The notes: generated from the sequence alone by a model not told the origin. DNA of 27,235 nucleotides from an uncultured Clostridia bacterium (GCA_945918815.1 CAMEIU010000004.1:1-27235), one strand, 5' to 3'. Counted from the stretch's first letter, positions 14,843 to 22,388 are shown. A program made the numbers and translations.

Positions 14843-15775
14843 TCACTTCGAATACTGCGCTTTGATTCTCGGATCAAGAAACGCGTAGCACAAATCCATC
14901 AGCAATACGACGATGGAGGTAAACAATGCGAAGAACACCACGCAGCCGCACACCACGGGGCGGTCCCGGTAATTGACGCCGGACAGCAGGTAGGCGCCGA
15001 CGCCCGGAATGGAGAAGACGCTCTCGATGACCGGAGAACCGGCCACAACCTTGCACAGGCCGCCGGCCACGCCGGTGATGATGGGCATCAGGGCGTTGGG
15101 GAACATGTGCCTGCGGACGATGACCTTGCTCTTCTGGCCCTTGGACCGGGCCGTGGTGATATAATCGGCGCGGATGACCTCCAGCATGGAGCTTCTGGCC
15201 TGGCGGGCGTTGACGGCCATAACCGGCAATGCGCTGCAAATGATCGGCAGAATGTAACTCTTGAGGCTTTCAATGCCGAAGGCAGGCACCCAGCCCAGCT
15301 TGGCGGCAAACAGGATGATGAACATCAGCGCAACCCAAAAGTCGGGGGCCGAGACCAGCACCATGGTGAGAACCATGGTCAGAGAATCTCCCAGTCTTCC
15401 CTCATGGGTGGCGGCAAAGATACCCAGCACCGTGCCGACCACAACGCTCAGGATCATGGACGGGATGCCGATCATCAGGGTTCTCGGCAGGCGGACCGCC
15501 AGCTCTCCCATGACCGGCATGCTGGACTGCCAGGAAATGCCGAAATCAAAGCGGAGGAACGTATTGTAGAGGAATTTTCCCAATTGGACGATGTATGGGA
15601 GATCGATGCCCAACTCATGCCGCTTGGCCGCCAGAACATCCTCCGTGGCCCACTGACCCAGCTGCAGCCGCGCGGGGTCGCCCGGCGCCAGATACATCAA
15701 GGTAAACACAATGATGCCCGCGCAGACCACAATGATGATCATCGAGATCAATCGTTTGATAACATATTTATACAT
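14843..15775 (-). CDS. ABC transporter permease, DppB/OppB-type
   Basis: This 310-residue permease begins MYKYVIKRLISMIIIVVCAGIIVF, the classic DppB start. LAPGDPARLQLGQ follows, then the ELGIDLPYIVQLGKFL loop common to this family. Six helices are visible, and the EAA-type motif is VIRADYITTARSKGQKSKVIVRRHMFPN. ATG 15775 has AAGGAGA upstream; an in-frame ATG at 15793 lies before that site and is disfavoured. It is the second gene of the operon, separated from the binding-protein gene by a strong hairpin. Confidence 0.94.
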   Translation of the reverse strand: MYKYVIKRLISMIIIVVCAGIIVFTLMYLAPGDPARLQLGQWATEDVLAAKRHELGIDLPYIVQLGKFLYNTFLRFDFGISWQSSMPVMGELAVRLPRTLMIGIPSMILSVVVGTVLGIFAATHEGRLGDSLTMVLTMVLVSAPDFWVALMFIILFAAKLGWVPAFGIESLKSYILPIICSALPVMAVNARQARSSMLEVIRADYITTARSKGQKSKVIVRRHMFPNALMPIITGVAGGLCKVVAGSPVIESVFSIPGVGAYLLSGVNYRDRPVVCGCVVFFALFTSIVVLLMDLCYAFLDPRIKAQYSK

Positions 15776-15800
15776 AGGTTTCTCCTTGACCATAAGATAA

Positions 15801-15837
15801 CTTGGGACCTTGGGGGCCTTGCCCCCAAGGTCCCAAG
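15801..15837. promoter_or_regulatory. Perfect 16-bp hairpin between binding-protein and permease genes
   Basis: CTTGGGACCTTGGGGG and its exact complement flank a five-base loop. It lies about 50 bases after the binding-protein stop and 25 bases before the permease start on the minus strand. No strong U-tract follows. Such hairpins commonly protect the upstream mRNA and cut read-through, so the binding protein is made in excess of the membrane parts. Confidence 0.75.
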
Positions 15838-15888
15838 AGGTCTATTCTGCCTATACCTTCTCAGAATCTGTCAGCGGCTGATAACGGA

Positions 15889-17568
15889 TTATTGATAGCT
15901 GCAGGCGCCTACAATCCAGTAACCTTCGCGGTAGCAAATGTCGGTAATATGCGTGGAGTGGACGATGGAGGAGCTCCAGCCGGAGACGCCGTAGGCATAG
16001 CCGTTCTCCATGACATAGTCCAGGCAGATCTTCATGTTCTCAGCGATGTGGGTATCGTCGGCGGCGGCGATGGCATAGAGTTCTTCCATGCGGTCGTCCT
16101 TCAGCCAGCCCGCGGTCCAGCCGGCGTTCTGCTGCTGGCTGATGATCCGGGTCCAGCTGTTGATCAGGGTGGTGCCGCCGGTGGTGGCAACATAGAAGTC
16201 CCAGCCGGTCTTCTCTTCCAGCACGGTCAGCAGGAAGCTCTTTTCATAGGTCTGGATCTTCACGTTCAGGCCGATCTGCACCAGCTGGTTCTGGATCATG
16301 GTCAGGGCGTTCTTGCATTCCTCGGTGGACAGGCCGATGAGCACCAGCTCCTCGCCCTGGTAGTTGGACTGGGGCAGATAATCCTTGGCAAGCTCGGGAT
16401 CATAGGTATTCATGTAGGTGGCTTCGTCTTCCCAGGCGGTATCATAGTCGGGATAGGCAGCGGTGCCCAGGGACTTCAGCGGCACGTTGTTGTTGCCCAT
16501 GACGGCGGCGATGGTCTCGTTATCCAGGGCGTAGAACGCGGCCAGACGCAGGTTCAGGTCCTCGGAAACGCGGGCGTTCTCTTCGGCCATGTTGGGCAGG
16601 ATGTAGTAATAGTCGGTGGAAGGCGCGGTCAGCACGTCGTACTGGTCGGCGTAGGGGCCGCAGTCCTCAAATTCCGTCAGCATGGCGGCGGGCACATAGT
16701 CGCAAAAGTCGATGGTGCCCATTTCCAGACCGATGACAGCTTGAGAGGACTCGGTAATGGTGTTGTACACGATTCTGTCAACATTGGCGGCGTGGTAAGC
16801 GGCGCGCATGCTGACGTCCTCATCGGTATCGGCGGCCCAGTAGTTCTCGTTGGCGGTCATGATCAGCGTGGAGCCAACGGTGAAGGACTCCACCACATAG
16901 GGACCGGTGGCCACAGGGGCGACGGCGAAGTTGTTGTTTTCCCAGGCATCGGAGTCAAAGATGAAGGTTCTGCACAGGGGGAACTCCAGATCGGAGGTGG
17001 AGGCGGGCTTGTCCTTCCAGTGGTAGCGGACCGTGTACTCGTCCACCTTTTCGATGCTGTCGAACAGGTCGTAGCGGATGTTGTTGCCGCTGTCCACCAG
17101 CCAGTTGACGCTGTAAACCACGTCGTCGGCGGTGATCGGGTTGCCCTGGGAGTCATGAATGGTTTCAAACAGGGTGACTTCCCATTCGGTGTCGGACAGG
17201 ATCTCATAGCTCTTGGCCAGGTTGGGGACCAGGTTCATTTTCTCATCATAATCGAACAGGGTCTCATAAATAATCCAGAAGGTGTTGGTTCTGGTGGTAC
17301 CGTTGGGTTTGCAGGGGGTCAGGTCTTCCATGTCCGCCATAACGGCCACATGCACTTCGGGATACCGGCCCTCAGAAGCGGCAGGGGCTTCGGCTTCCGC
17401 GTTTTCAGAGGCTTCCGCGGACTCGGCAGCTTCGGTCGTTTCCGCCGCAGCGGGCGTCTGAGTGGTACTGCTGGCGGGGGCGCTGCTCGACTGCGTCACA
17501 CTGCTGCACGCGGCAAACAGGGAAACCATCAGGGCGAGCGTTAAGACAATCGCGAGGATCTTTTTCAT
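15889..17568 (-). CDS. ABC transporter substrate-binding lipoprotein (SBP_bac_5 type)
   Basis: This 559-residue surface lipoprotein captures the substrate for the importer. Residues 1-20 are a signal peptide (MKKILAIVLTLALMVSLFAA) and Cys21 is the lipidated cysteine. An Ala/Ser/Glu-rich linker runs to about residue 68. The SBP_bac_5 domain follows, starting PEVHVAVMADMEDLTPCKPNG and including the family segments EVTLFETIHDSQGNPITADDVVYSVNW and IIYETLFDYDEKMNLVPNLAKSYEI. ATG 17568 has AAGGAAGAG upstream; the open frame further upstream runs across the promoter and is not coding. It is first in the operon, after a 54-base leader. Family members bind peptides, nickel chelates, glycosides or other small molecules, so the ligand is undetermined. 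Confidence 0.94.
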   Translation of the reverse strand: MKKILAIVLTLALMVSLFAACSSVTQSSSAPASSTTQTPAAAETTEAAESAEASENAEAEAPAASEGRYPEVHVAVMADMEDLTPCKPNGTTRTNTFWIIYETLFDYDEKMNLVPNLAKSYEILSDTEWEVTLFETIHDSQGNPITADDVVYSVNWLVDSGNNIRYDLFDSIEKVDEYTVRYHWKDKPASTSDLEFPLCRTFIFDSDAWENNNFAVAPVATGPYVVESFTVGSTLIMTANENYWAADTDEDVSMRAAYHAANVDRIVYNTITESSQAVIGLEMGTIDFCDYVPAAMLTEFEDCGPYADQYDVLTAPSTDYYYILPNMAEENARVSEDLNLRLAAFYALDNETIAAVMGNNNVPLKSLGTAAYPDYDTAWEDEATYMNTYDPELAKDYLPQSNYQGEELVLIGLSTEECKNALTMIQNQLVQIGLNVKIQTYEKSFLLTVLEEKTGWDFYVATTGGTTLINSWTRIISQQQNAGWTAGWLKDDRMEELYAIAAADDTHIAENMKICLDYVMENGYAYGVSGWSSSIVHSTHITDICYREGYWIVGACSYQ

Positions 17569-17628
17569 GTAACTCTTCCTTTCTTTGTGCATTGCTCCTG
17601 TATTTACTCCCCTCCCGGGGATAGTGCT

Positions 17629-17657
17629 AGTATATACTATCCGACGTTTTTCGTCAA
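17629..17657 (-). promoter_or_regulatory. Sigma-A-type promoter of the long operon
   Basis: On the minus strand TTGACG (17657-17652) and TATACT (17634-17629) are 17 bases apart. The predicted start is near 17622, leaving a leader of about 54 bases before the binding-protein gene. It lies in the divergent region shared with the LysR gene. Confidence 0.8.
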
Positions 17658-17723
17658 TTTGAATATAGAAAAGTAACTTTTTGCCATTCAGAAACGGAAA
17701 GTCTGACGAATAATCGTTCGGCT

Positions 17724-17753
17724 TTTCTGAATGATTAAAAAAATCATTCCAAA
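17724..17753. promoter_or_regulatory. Paired inverted-repeat operator, copy 1
   Basis: TTTCTGAATGAT, a 7-base A-rich spacer and ATCATTCCAAA form an inverted repeat with the core GAATGAT/ATCATTC. It sits about 65 bases upstream of the -35 of the long operon and 50 upstream of the LysR -35, the usual place for a LysR activator site. A half-site (CATTCAGAAA) lies at 17685-17694. The same composite site recurs at 18850-18880. Confidence 0.6.
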
Positions 17754-17757
17754 TACC

Positions 17758-17767
17758 CGAACGTTCG
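17758..17767. promoter_or_regulatory. Perfect 10-bp palindrome in the divergent promoter region
   Basis: CGAACGTTCG is self-complementary and lies a few bases after operator copy 1. CGTTCG also occurs at 17715-17720. It could be a second protein-binding site, but no family can be named. Confidence 0.3.
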
Positions 17768-17804
17768 TGATTTTTCACACAGCGCGGTTCCGGTGCGGAT
17801 GGCC

Positions 17805-17833
17805 TTGCAAAACTTCACGGATTATGATATATT
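17805..17833 (+). promoter_or_regulatory. Promoter of the LysR-type regulator gene
   Basis: TTGCAA (17805-17810) and TATATT (17828-17833) are 17 bases apart. The predicted start is near 17840, about 37 bases before the regulator ATG. Confidence 0.65.
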
Positions 17834-17876
17834 ATTTAAAATTACAAAACTTTTTTCGTTGGTGGTGGCCGTCAGA

Positions 17877-18752
17877 ATGGAAATTTCCCATATTGAAGAA
17901 TTCGCCGTTTTGGCAGATATTTGCAACTACGGCCGCGCAGCTGACAAGCTTTTTATTTCGCAGTCTTCTCTTTTTAACCATATCAAGACGCTGGAAGCGG
18001 AGCTGGGCGTGCCGCTGTTCAACCGAAAAGGGAAAAATATTGTACTCAGCGACTACGGTCAGATCTTTCTTCCCTATGCCAAAACCATCATTTCCACAGC
18101 CAAAGAGTATGTGCAGGTGCTGCAAACCAACCAGGACAAGAGTGCCAAGAAGCTGCAGATCGGAACCCAGTACCGGGTCACGGAGCTCATCAAGGAATTC
18201 AGCAAGCAGCACCGGGAATATGAGGTCCATGTGTTCGATAACTACAGCGCCATGGACGCCTTGGACGAGGGAATCTGCGAACTGGCCTTTATCCGCGACA
18301 TTTCCGAAGCCGAAAGCCTGGTCTATAACGCCATCCCGTATATCACCGACAGCTTTGTCGCCGTGGTCTACTCCTCCCATCCCCTGGCCAAAAAGCCCCG
18401 CGTCCGGTTGCGGGACCTGAAAAACGAGGACTTTGTGATGATTTCCAGGCCCCAGGAGCAGGAATGCTCCGGCATGAAGCTGTGCAAACGGGCCGGTTTC
18501 ATTCCCCATGTGTCCATGACCGCCGTCAACGGCAGCGAGGCCGCCCGGCTGGTGGACGAGGAAGTGGGCATCTCCCTGTTTCTGAAGAGCACCATCATCT
18601 CTGAGAATTTCCAGAATCTCGCCCTGATTGATCTGGACCCACCCATTGACTGCGCCATCTCCCTTTGCTGGCGCAAGGACAAGAAGCTCTCTCCCGCGGC
18701 CAAGGCCTTTGTCACCTACGTCAAGGAGCGGTCCGAAGCCAACGCGCTCTGA
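17877..18752 (+). CDS. LysR-family transcriptional regulator
   Basis: This 291-residue DNA-binding regulator begins MEISHIEEFAVLADICNYGRAADKLFISQSSLFNHIKTLEAELGVPLFNRKGK, the winged helix-turn-helix of LysR proteins (residues 1-60), followed by a linker helix (residues 60-90). The periplasmic-binding-like effector domain follows (about 90-285), with the recognisable central strand segments LQIGTQYRV and DSFVAVVYSSHPLA. The start at 17877 is chosen because the HTH begins there; the 28-residue upstream extension overlaps the promoter. The gene is divergent from the 13-gene operon, the standard arrangement for LysR activators, and probably controls it in response to the imported compound or a product. 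A strong terminator follows. Confidence 0.93.
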   Translation: MEISHIEEFAVLADICNYGRAADKLFISQSSLFNHIKTLEAELGVPLFNRKGKNIVLSDYGQIFLPYAKTIISTAKEYVQVLQTNQDKSAKKLQIGTQYRVTELIKEFSKQHREYEVHVFDNYSAMDALDEGICELAFIRDISEAESLVYNAIPYITDSFVAVVYSSHPLAKKPRVRLRDLKNEDFVMISRPQEQECSGMKLCKRAGFIPHVSMTAVNGSEAARLVDEEVGISLFLKSTIISENFQNLALIDLDPPIDCAISLCWRKDKKLSPAAKAFVTYVKERSEANAL

Positions 18753-18771
18753 AGTCTTTCATATGCAATGA

Positions 18772-18837
18772 AACATCCGCCTGCCGGCGGCATCGGGAAC
18801 CCTTTTCCCGCGTCATTCCGGCAGGCGGATGTTTTTT
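18772..18837 (+). terminator. Intrinsic terminator of the LysR gene
   Basis: AACATCCGCCTGCCGG (18772-18787) pairs perfectly with CCGGCAGGCGGATGTT (18818-18833), followed directly by TTTT. The loop is about 30 bases. It is among the clearest terminators in the window. Confidence 0.9.
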
Positions 18838-18849
18838 ATCATTTCGAAT

Positions 18850-18880
18850 TTTGGAATGATATATACCGATCATTCAGAAA
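18850..18880. promoter_or_regulatory. Paired inverted-repeat operator, copy 2 (reverse orientation)
   Basis: TTTGGAATGAT, an 8-base spacer and ATCATTCAGAAA. This is the reverse complement of copy 1 (12 of 12 and 11 of 11 arm bases identical), differing only in the spacer. It lies 13 bases beyond the LysR terminator, on the far side of the regulator gene. Confidence 0.6.
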
Positions 18881-19161
18881 TATCAAAATAAACAAATTAC
18901 AGCCGTCATTTTTGTGTTGTCCGCTGATCCCGGCCCGCTCCGCAGCGTGGGAAGCCTGTTTTCGAAGGAAACATTCATATTTCGCAAACAATTCTGAAGC
19001 AAATTCCAAACATGCAGCCGTTATGATCAAGCCGCAGCAATGCAGGAGGATTTCCATGGAAACCGGAAAAAAGATCCCGCAGGCAGCCGCCGCATGAATG
19101 CGGGCAGAACGGAAATACTTCATATGAAAAAAGAAACAGGCCGGTGGGCCTCGCCGGATTC
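18881..19161. other. Intergenic region with possible 13-codon leader reading frame
   Basis: No convincing gene is present between operator copy 2 and the DegV promoter. The first part is A/T-rich. At 19056-19097 (+) an ATG with AGGAGG six bases upstream opens a 13-codon frame (METGKKIPQAAAA). A small hairpin, CCGCA-TGAA-TGCGG, overlaps its end. This could be a leader peptide or a chance match. The rest shows nothing I can assign. Confidence 0.3.
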
Positions 19162-19190
19162 TTGACGGTCCCCGAAATGTATGATACAAA
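19162..19190 (+). promoter_or_regulatory. Promoter of the DegV-glycosyltransferase unit
   Basis: TTGACG (19162-19167) and TACAAA (19185-19190) are 17 bases apart. The predicted start is near 19197, about 80 bases before the DegV start codon. Confidence 0.6.
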
Positions 19191-19277
19191 TAATGGGAAA
19201 CCCCTGCATCCTGCGGCCGGTACAAAATCGGTATGCGCCGCCCGCAAACAAGAACCAACAACAGGAAGGTGAAGGCT

Positions 19278-20120
19278 TTGGTCCGAATCATAACCGATTC
19301 CGCCGCAGATTTTGAGCCGGAAGAATTGCAGAACCGCGGGCTTCCCTGCGTTCCGCTGTCCGTAAGCTTCGGCAGCGCAACCTATCAGGAAAACGTGGAT
19401 CTTTCCAAACAGACGTTCTATTCGCTGCTGGAGCGGGAAGCGGAGATGCCCCGTACCTCGCAGCCCGCCCCCCAGGCGTTTTTATCCGTACTCCAGGCGG
19501 CAAAGGACGCGGGAGAGGAAGCCGTGGTCATCACGCTTTCCTCCGCGCTCAGCGGGACCTGCCAATGCGCGCGTCTCGCAAAGGAGATGCTGGAATATGA
19601 AGGCTGCTATATTGTGGACAGCCGGACGGCCACGGCCGGAGAGCGGCTTCTGGTGGAGCGGGCGCTGACGCTCCACGCCGCCGGAATGGGCGCGAAAGAG
19701 ATTGCCGCGGAATTGGAAGCCCTGCGGCCGCGGATCACACTGTATGCCTGCATGGACACCCTGAAATACCTGCATAAGGGCGGCCGCCTTTCCGGGACCT
19801 CCTATGTCATCGGCTCCTTTGCCAACATCAAGCCCATCCTCCATGTTTCCGAAGACGGCCGCGCCATGATTTCGGCCAAGGTGATGGGCGTTCGGAAGGG
19901 GATCCGCTATCTCTGCGAGCGGCTTGCCGCCCAAAAACCGGACCCGGCCTTCCCGCTCTATATCATGTACACCCACAACCGAACCAACGGAGAGTCGCTG
20001 GCCAGCGCCCTCCGGGAACGGGGCTTTTCCATTCCGGCGCACCATATCGTCAATGTGGGCGCCGCCATTGGAACGCACATCGGTCCAAACGCCTTTGGAC
20101 TTGTCTATGTGTCTGAATAA
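19278..20120 (+). CDS. DegV-family fatty-acid-binding protein
   Basis: This 280-residue cytoplasmic protein matches the DegV/FakB type, which holds a fatty acid for phosphorylation by FakA-type kinases and delivery to phospholipid synthesis. The start VRIITDSAADFEPEE is characteristic. RTSQPAPQAFLSVLQ (around residues 60-75) and ITLSSALSGTCQCARLA are the family's conserved ligand-binding loops, and YLHKGGRLSG is conserved in the second half. The most likely start is TTG 19278, because GGAAGG lies eight bases upstream and it gives the normal family length; an in-frame GTG at 19269 is the alternative. It is followed after nine bases by a glycosyltransferase, an association that suggests a shared role in membrane lipids. 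Confidence 0.9.
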   Translation: MVRIITDSAADFEPEELQNRGLPCVPLSVSFGSATYQENVDLSKQTFYSLLEREAEMPRTSQPAPQAFLSVLQAAKDAGEEAVVITLSSALSGTCQCARLAKEMLEYEGCYIVDSRTATAGERLLVERALTLHAAGMGAKEIAAELEALRPRITLYACMDTLKYLHKGGRLSGTSYVIGSFANIKPILHVSEDGRAMISAKVMGVRKGIRYLCERLAAQKPDPAFPLYIMYTHNRTNGESLASALRERGFSIPAHHIVNVGAAIGTHIGPNAFGLVYVSE

Positions 20121-20129
20121 AGGAATGCA

Positions 20130-21308
20130 ATGAAAATATTGATTACAACGGATCTGTTCTCCACGCCCACAAACGGCGTCGTCACCTCGATCAACAATCT
20201 TCGCCGGGAGCTGACGAAAAAGGGACACGAGGTCCGGGTTCTGACCCTGTCCGGCAGCCTGCACAGCTACCGGGACGGTCCGGTTTCCTACGTCAAATCC
20301 ATCTCCCTCGGTTTCATTTATCCCGCCGTGCGGATGCCCGTCTCCTACCGGGACCCGTTGATTCAGGAGATTCTGGATTGGAAGCCGGACCTTGTACACA
20401 GCCAGTGCGAATTTTTCAGCCTTCAGTTCGCCCTGCGAATCTCCAAGACGCTCCAAATCCCGCTGGTCCATACATACCATACCCTGTATGAGCAATACGT
20501 ATCCTATCTCTTTCCAAGTGAGCGTTTGGGCCGTTTCGTCGTCCGGTTTCTGTCCAGAACACGGCTGAAGCGGGCGGCGCAGGTCATTGCTCCCACCAAA
20601 AAGGTGGAGAATGCCCTGCGGTCATACGGCCTCCAAAATCCCATCCGTGTCATCCCCAGCGGTATTTCTCTGGAGCCCTATCAGAATCCGATGCCGGAGG
20701 CGGAACGTCTGCGCCGCCGCCGGGCGCTGGGAATTCCAGACAATCATCAGGTGCTTCTCAATCTGGGACGGCTGGGCGTGGAAAAGAATCTGGAGGAGCT
20801 GCTGCGGCTGTTTGCGCAGGAGCTGACCCGCCGGGAAAAGCTGACGTTTTTGATTGTCGGAGGCGGTCCCGACAAGGCCCAGCTGGAAACGCTGTCCCAG
20901 GAGCTGCGGATCGCGGACCATGTGATTTTCACAGGCATGGTCCGCCCGGCAGAGGCGCCGGAATATTATCAGCTCGGCGACGTATTTATCTGCGCCTCCA
21001 CCAGCGAAACCCAGGGCCTCACCTATATGGAGGCCGCCGCCAGCGGCCTGCCCCTGCTCTGCCGGAAGGACCCCTGTCTGGACGGCGTCATTGAAGCAGG
21101 CGTCAACGGCTATGAATACACCGCCCCGGAGGATTTCCGGAACCGGCTGAACGCCATGCTGGACGACGCCGGCTGGCGGAAACGCGCCGGACAGCACAGC
21201 AGAGAAATGGCGGCATTCTACGACCCGGGCCGCTTCGCCGACGCCATGGAAACAGTCTACAAAGCCGTGCTCTCCAACCATCCATCCTACAGCGCAGTCC
21301 CGCGCTAA
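20130..21308 (+). CDS. GT4-family glycosyltransferase, diacylglycerol-glucosyltransferase-like
   Basis: This 392-residue GT-B enzyme starts MKILITTDLFSTPTNGVVTSINNLRREL, the acceptor-side loop typical of lipid glycosyltransferases. HTYHTLYEQYVSYL (around 110) is the pattern of 1,2-diacylglycerol 3-glucosyltransferases. VIPSGISLEPY and LLNLGRLGVEKNLEELL open the donor domain, and SETQGLTYMEAAASGLPLL carries the EX7E motif that binds the nucleotide sugar. It probably acts at the inner face of the membrane, adding hexose to diacylglycerol or a related lipid. The stop codon abuts a MITE-like element, whose insertion may have replaced the natural 3' region. Confidence 0.88.
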   Translation: MKILITTDLFSTPTNGVVTSINNLRRELTKKGHEVRVLTLSGSLHSYRDGPVSYVKSISLGFIYPAVRMPVSYRDPLIQEILDWKPDLVHSQCEFFSLQFALRISKTLQIPLVHTYHTLYEQYVSYLFPSERLGRFVVRFLSRTRLKRAAQVIAPTKKVENALRSYGLQNPIRVIPSGISLEPYQNPMPEAERLRRRRALGIPDNHQVLLNLGRLGVEKNLEELLRLFAQELTRREKLTFLIVGGGPDKAQLETLSQELRIADHVIFTGMVRPAEAPEYYQLGDVFICASTSETQGLTYMEAAASGLPLLCRKDPCLDGVIEAGVNGYEYTAPEDFRNRLNAMLDDAGWRKRAGQHSREMAAFYDPGRFADAMETVYKAVLSNHPSYSAVPR

Positions 21309-21612
21309 ATTGGGATTTGTTGATGTACCGCTTTTTGTAGGGCACAGCCACTGGACGTGCCGTATGCAGGCAGCTGCATCCTGGAACCAACTGCCAAACG
21401 GCGCGTCGAGTCGCGGTCCAGACCGGCCTCTCTTGCCCTTCGGGCAATTCACCTTCCCGCGCCCTACATTGGAGGTGTGCACGGAGGGCGACCGCAAGGG
21501 TCGCCCCTACGGATCACTTGAAAACGGGCGTTTTTCAATCATTTTCCGAAGGAAAATACGTTCATTGTCAATTGTCAATTATCCATTGTCAATTCATCAA
21601 CAAATCCCAATT
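21307..21612. mobile_element. MITE-like element with 18-bp terminal inverted repeats
   Basis: AATTGGGATTTGTTGATG at 21308-21325 is exactly complementary to 21595-21612, bounding about 305 bases without a gene. Inside are a hairpin with GGCAC/GTGCC arms (about 21341-21361), a hairpin GGGCGACC-GCAAG-GGTCGCCC (21486-21506) and short direct repeats of ATTGTCA (21563-21594). The first 55 bases recur at 27181-27235 with two differences. There is no transposase frame, so it would be mobilised in trans. No target duplication is clear. It begins within the stop codon of the glycosyltransferase. Confidence 0.7.
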
Positions 21613-21622
21613 GATCAAACAC

Positions 21623-21668
21623 CCCCCGGCGTGGAATCGGGCATGTCCTGCTCCGCGCCGGGGGTTCT
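21623..21668 (+). terminator. Possible terminator after the DegV-glycosyltransferase unit
   Basis: CCCCCGGCG and CGCCGGGGG form a 9-bp stem with a 24-base loop, followed by TTCTGTC. The U-tract is poor, so function is uncertain. It lies just beyond the MITE-like element, consistent with an original terminator displaced from its gene by the insertion. Confidence 0.45.
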
Positions 21669-21714
21669 GTCAATCTATAAAATGGACACAGAAAGCTGAA
21701 AAATCCCCCTATCC

Positions 21715-21743
21715 TTGCGCGGCGATTCCGGCTATGCTATCAT
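21715..21743 (+). promoter_or_regulatory. Promoter of the two-component system
   Basis: TTGCGC (21715-21720) and TATCAT (21738-21743) are 17 bases apart, with the ATG 33 bases downstream of the -10. AGGAGG lies at 21764-21769. Confidence 0.6.
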
Positions 21744-21776
21744 AGAGACGTAGTATCTGAGACAGGAGGCGCCCCA

Positions 21777-22388
21777 ATGAAGAAGATTTGGATTGCGGAG
21801 GACGACGCGGCCATTCTGACGGAGCTGCGCGCCCTTCTTACCGCCAACGGATACCAGCCGGTGGACGCGCCGCCCTGCGACCTGGCGCTGCTGGATGTGA
21901 ACCTGCCGGGAGACAGCGGCTTCACCCTCTGCCGGAAGCTGCGGCAGTCCTCCGATACGCCGGTGATTTTTCTCACCGCCCGGGACACACCGGAGGACGA
22001 GCTTCTGGCCTTCGGCGTCGGCGGAGACGACTTTATCCGCAAGCCCTACAATTCCGCCGTGCTGCTGGCCCGAATCGGCAGGCTGCTGAAAACCACGGCC
22101 CACGACGCCCTGACCGTGCGGGGCCTGACCCTGGATCTTCCCGGCATGCAGGCCTATTATCAAGGGACCGGCGTGGAGCTGACGAAAAACGAGGCGCGGA
22201 TTCTCTGGTGTCTGATGCAGAAGGAGGTTTGCACCCGGGACGACCTGATCGAGGACCTGTGGACCAACGGCATGTACATCGACGGGAACACCCTGTATGT
22301 CAACATCGGACGGCTCCGGGAAAAGCTGGGCCGGATCGGCGCGGGCGACCTGATCCGCACCGTGCGGGGCGTGGGGTACCGTCTATGA
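21777..22388 (+). CDS. OmpR/PhoB-type response regulator, BceR-like, short receiver
   Basis: This 203-residue regulator has a receiver domain with acidic residues Asp9/Asp10, the phospho-acceptor Asp40 (LALLDVNLPG), Thr67 (FLTA) and Lys89 (RKPY). It has a C-terminal winged helix (about 112-203) ending in the standard LIRTVRGVGYRL. The span between GYQPVD and the phospho-acceptor strand is about 12 residues shorter than usual, removing most of helix alpha-2; this accounts for the protein being shorter than the normal 220-230. The frame is otherwise perfect. Neighbours (histidine kinase, ABC transporter with large permease) match BceRS-type detoxification modules. Its likely target is the operator at 23413-23426. 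Confidence 0.9.
   Translation: MKKIWIAEDDAAILTELRALLTANGYQPVDAPPCDLALLDVNLPGDSGFTLCRKLRQSSDTPVIFLTARDTPEDELLAFGVGGDDFIRKPYNSAVLLARIGRLLKTTAHDALTVRGLTLDLPGMQAYYQGTGVELTKNEARILWCLMQKEVCTRDDLIEDLWTNGMYIDGNTLYVNIGRLREKLGRIGAGDLIRTVRGVGYRL

Noticed and set aside
12768..14888. A 706-codon plus-strand frame opposite the ABC genes
   Set aside because: It is a mirror frame of the permease and ATPase genes. It has long His/Gln/Asp-rich runs and no start context.
15802..17544. A 580-codon plus-strand frame opposite the substrate-binding protein
   Set aside because: The minus-strand lipoprotein has a signal peptide, lipobox, promoter and ribosome site. The antisense frame is Gly/Val repeats.
17724..18880. 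The regulator gene as cargo of a transposon with 31-bp terminal repeats
   Set aside because: The repeats sit in a promoter region and differ only in the spacer, which fits operators better. No target duplication or transposase is seen. I keep it as a rival idea, not a call.
21563..21594. Short ATTGTCA repeats as a possible CRISPR array
   Set aside because: The units are only 7-9 bases, irregular and without spacers, and lie inside the MITE-like element. No cas gene is present.
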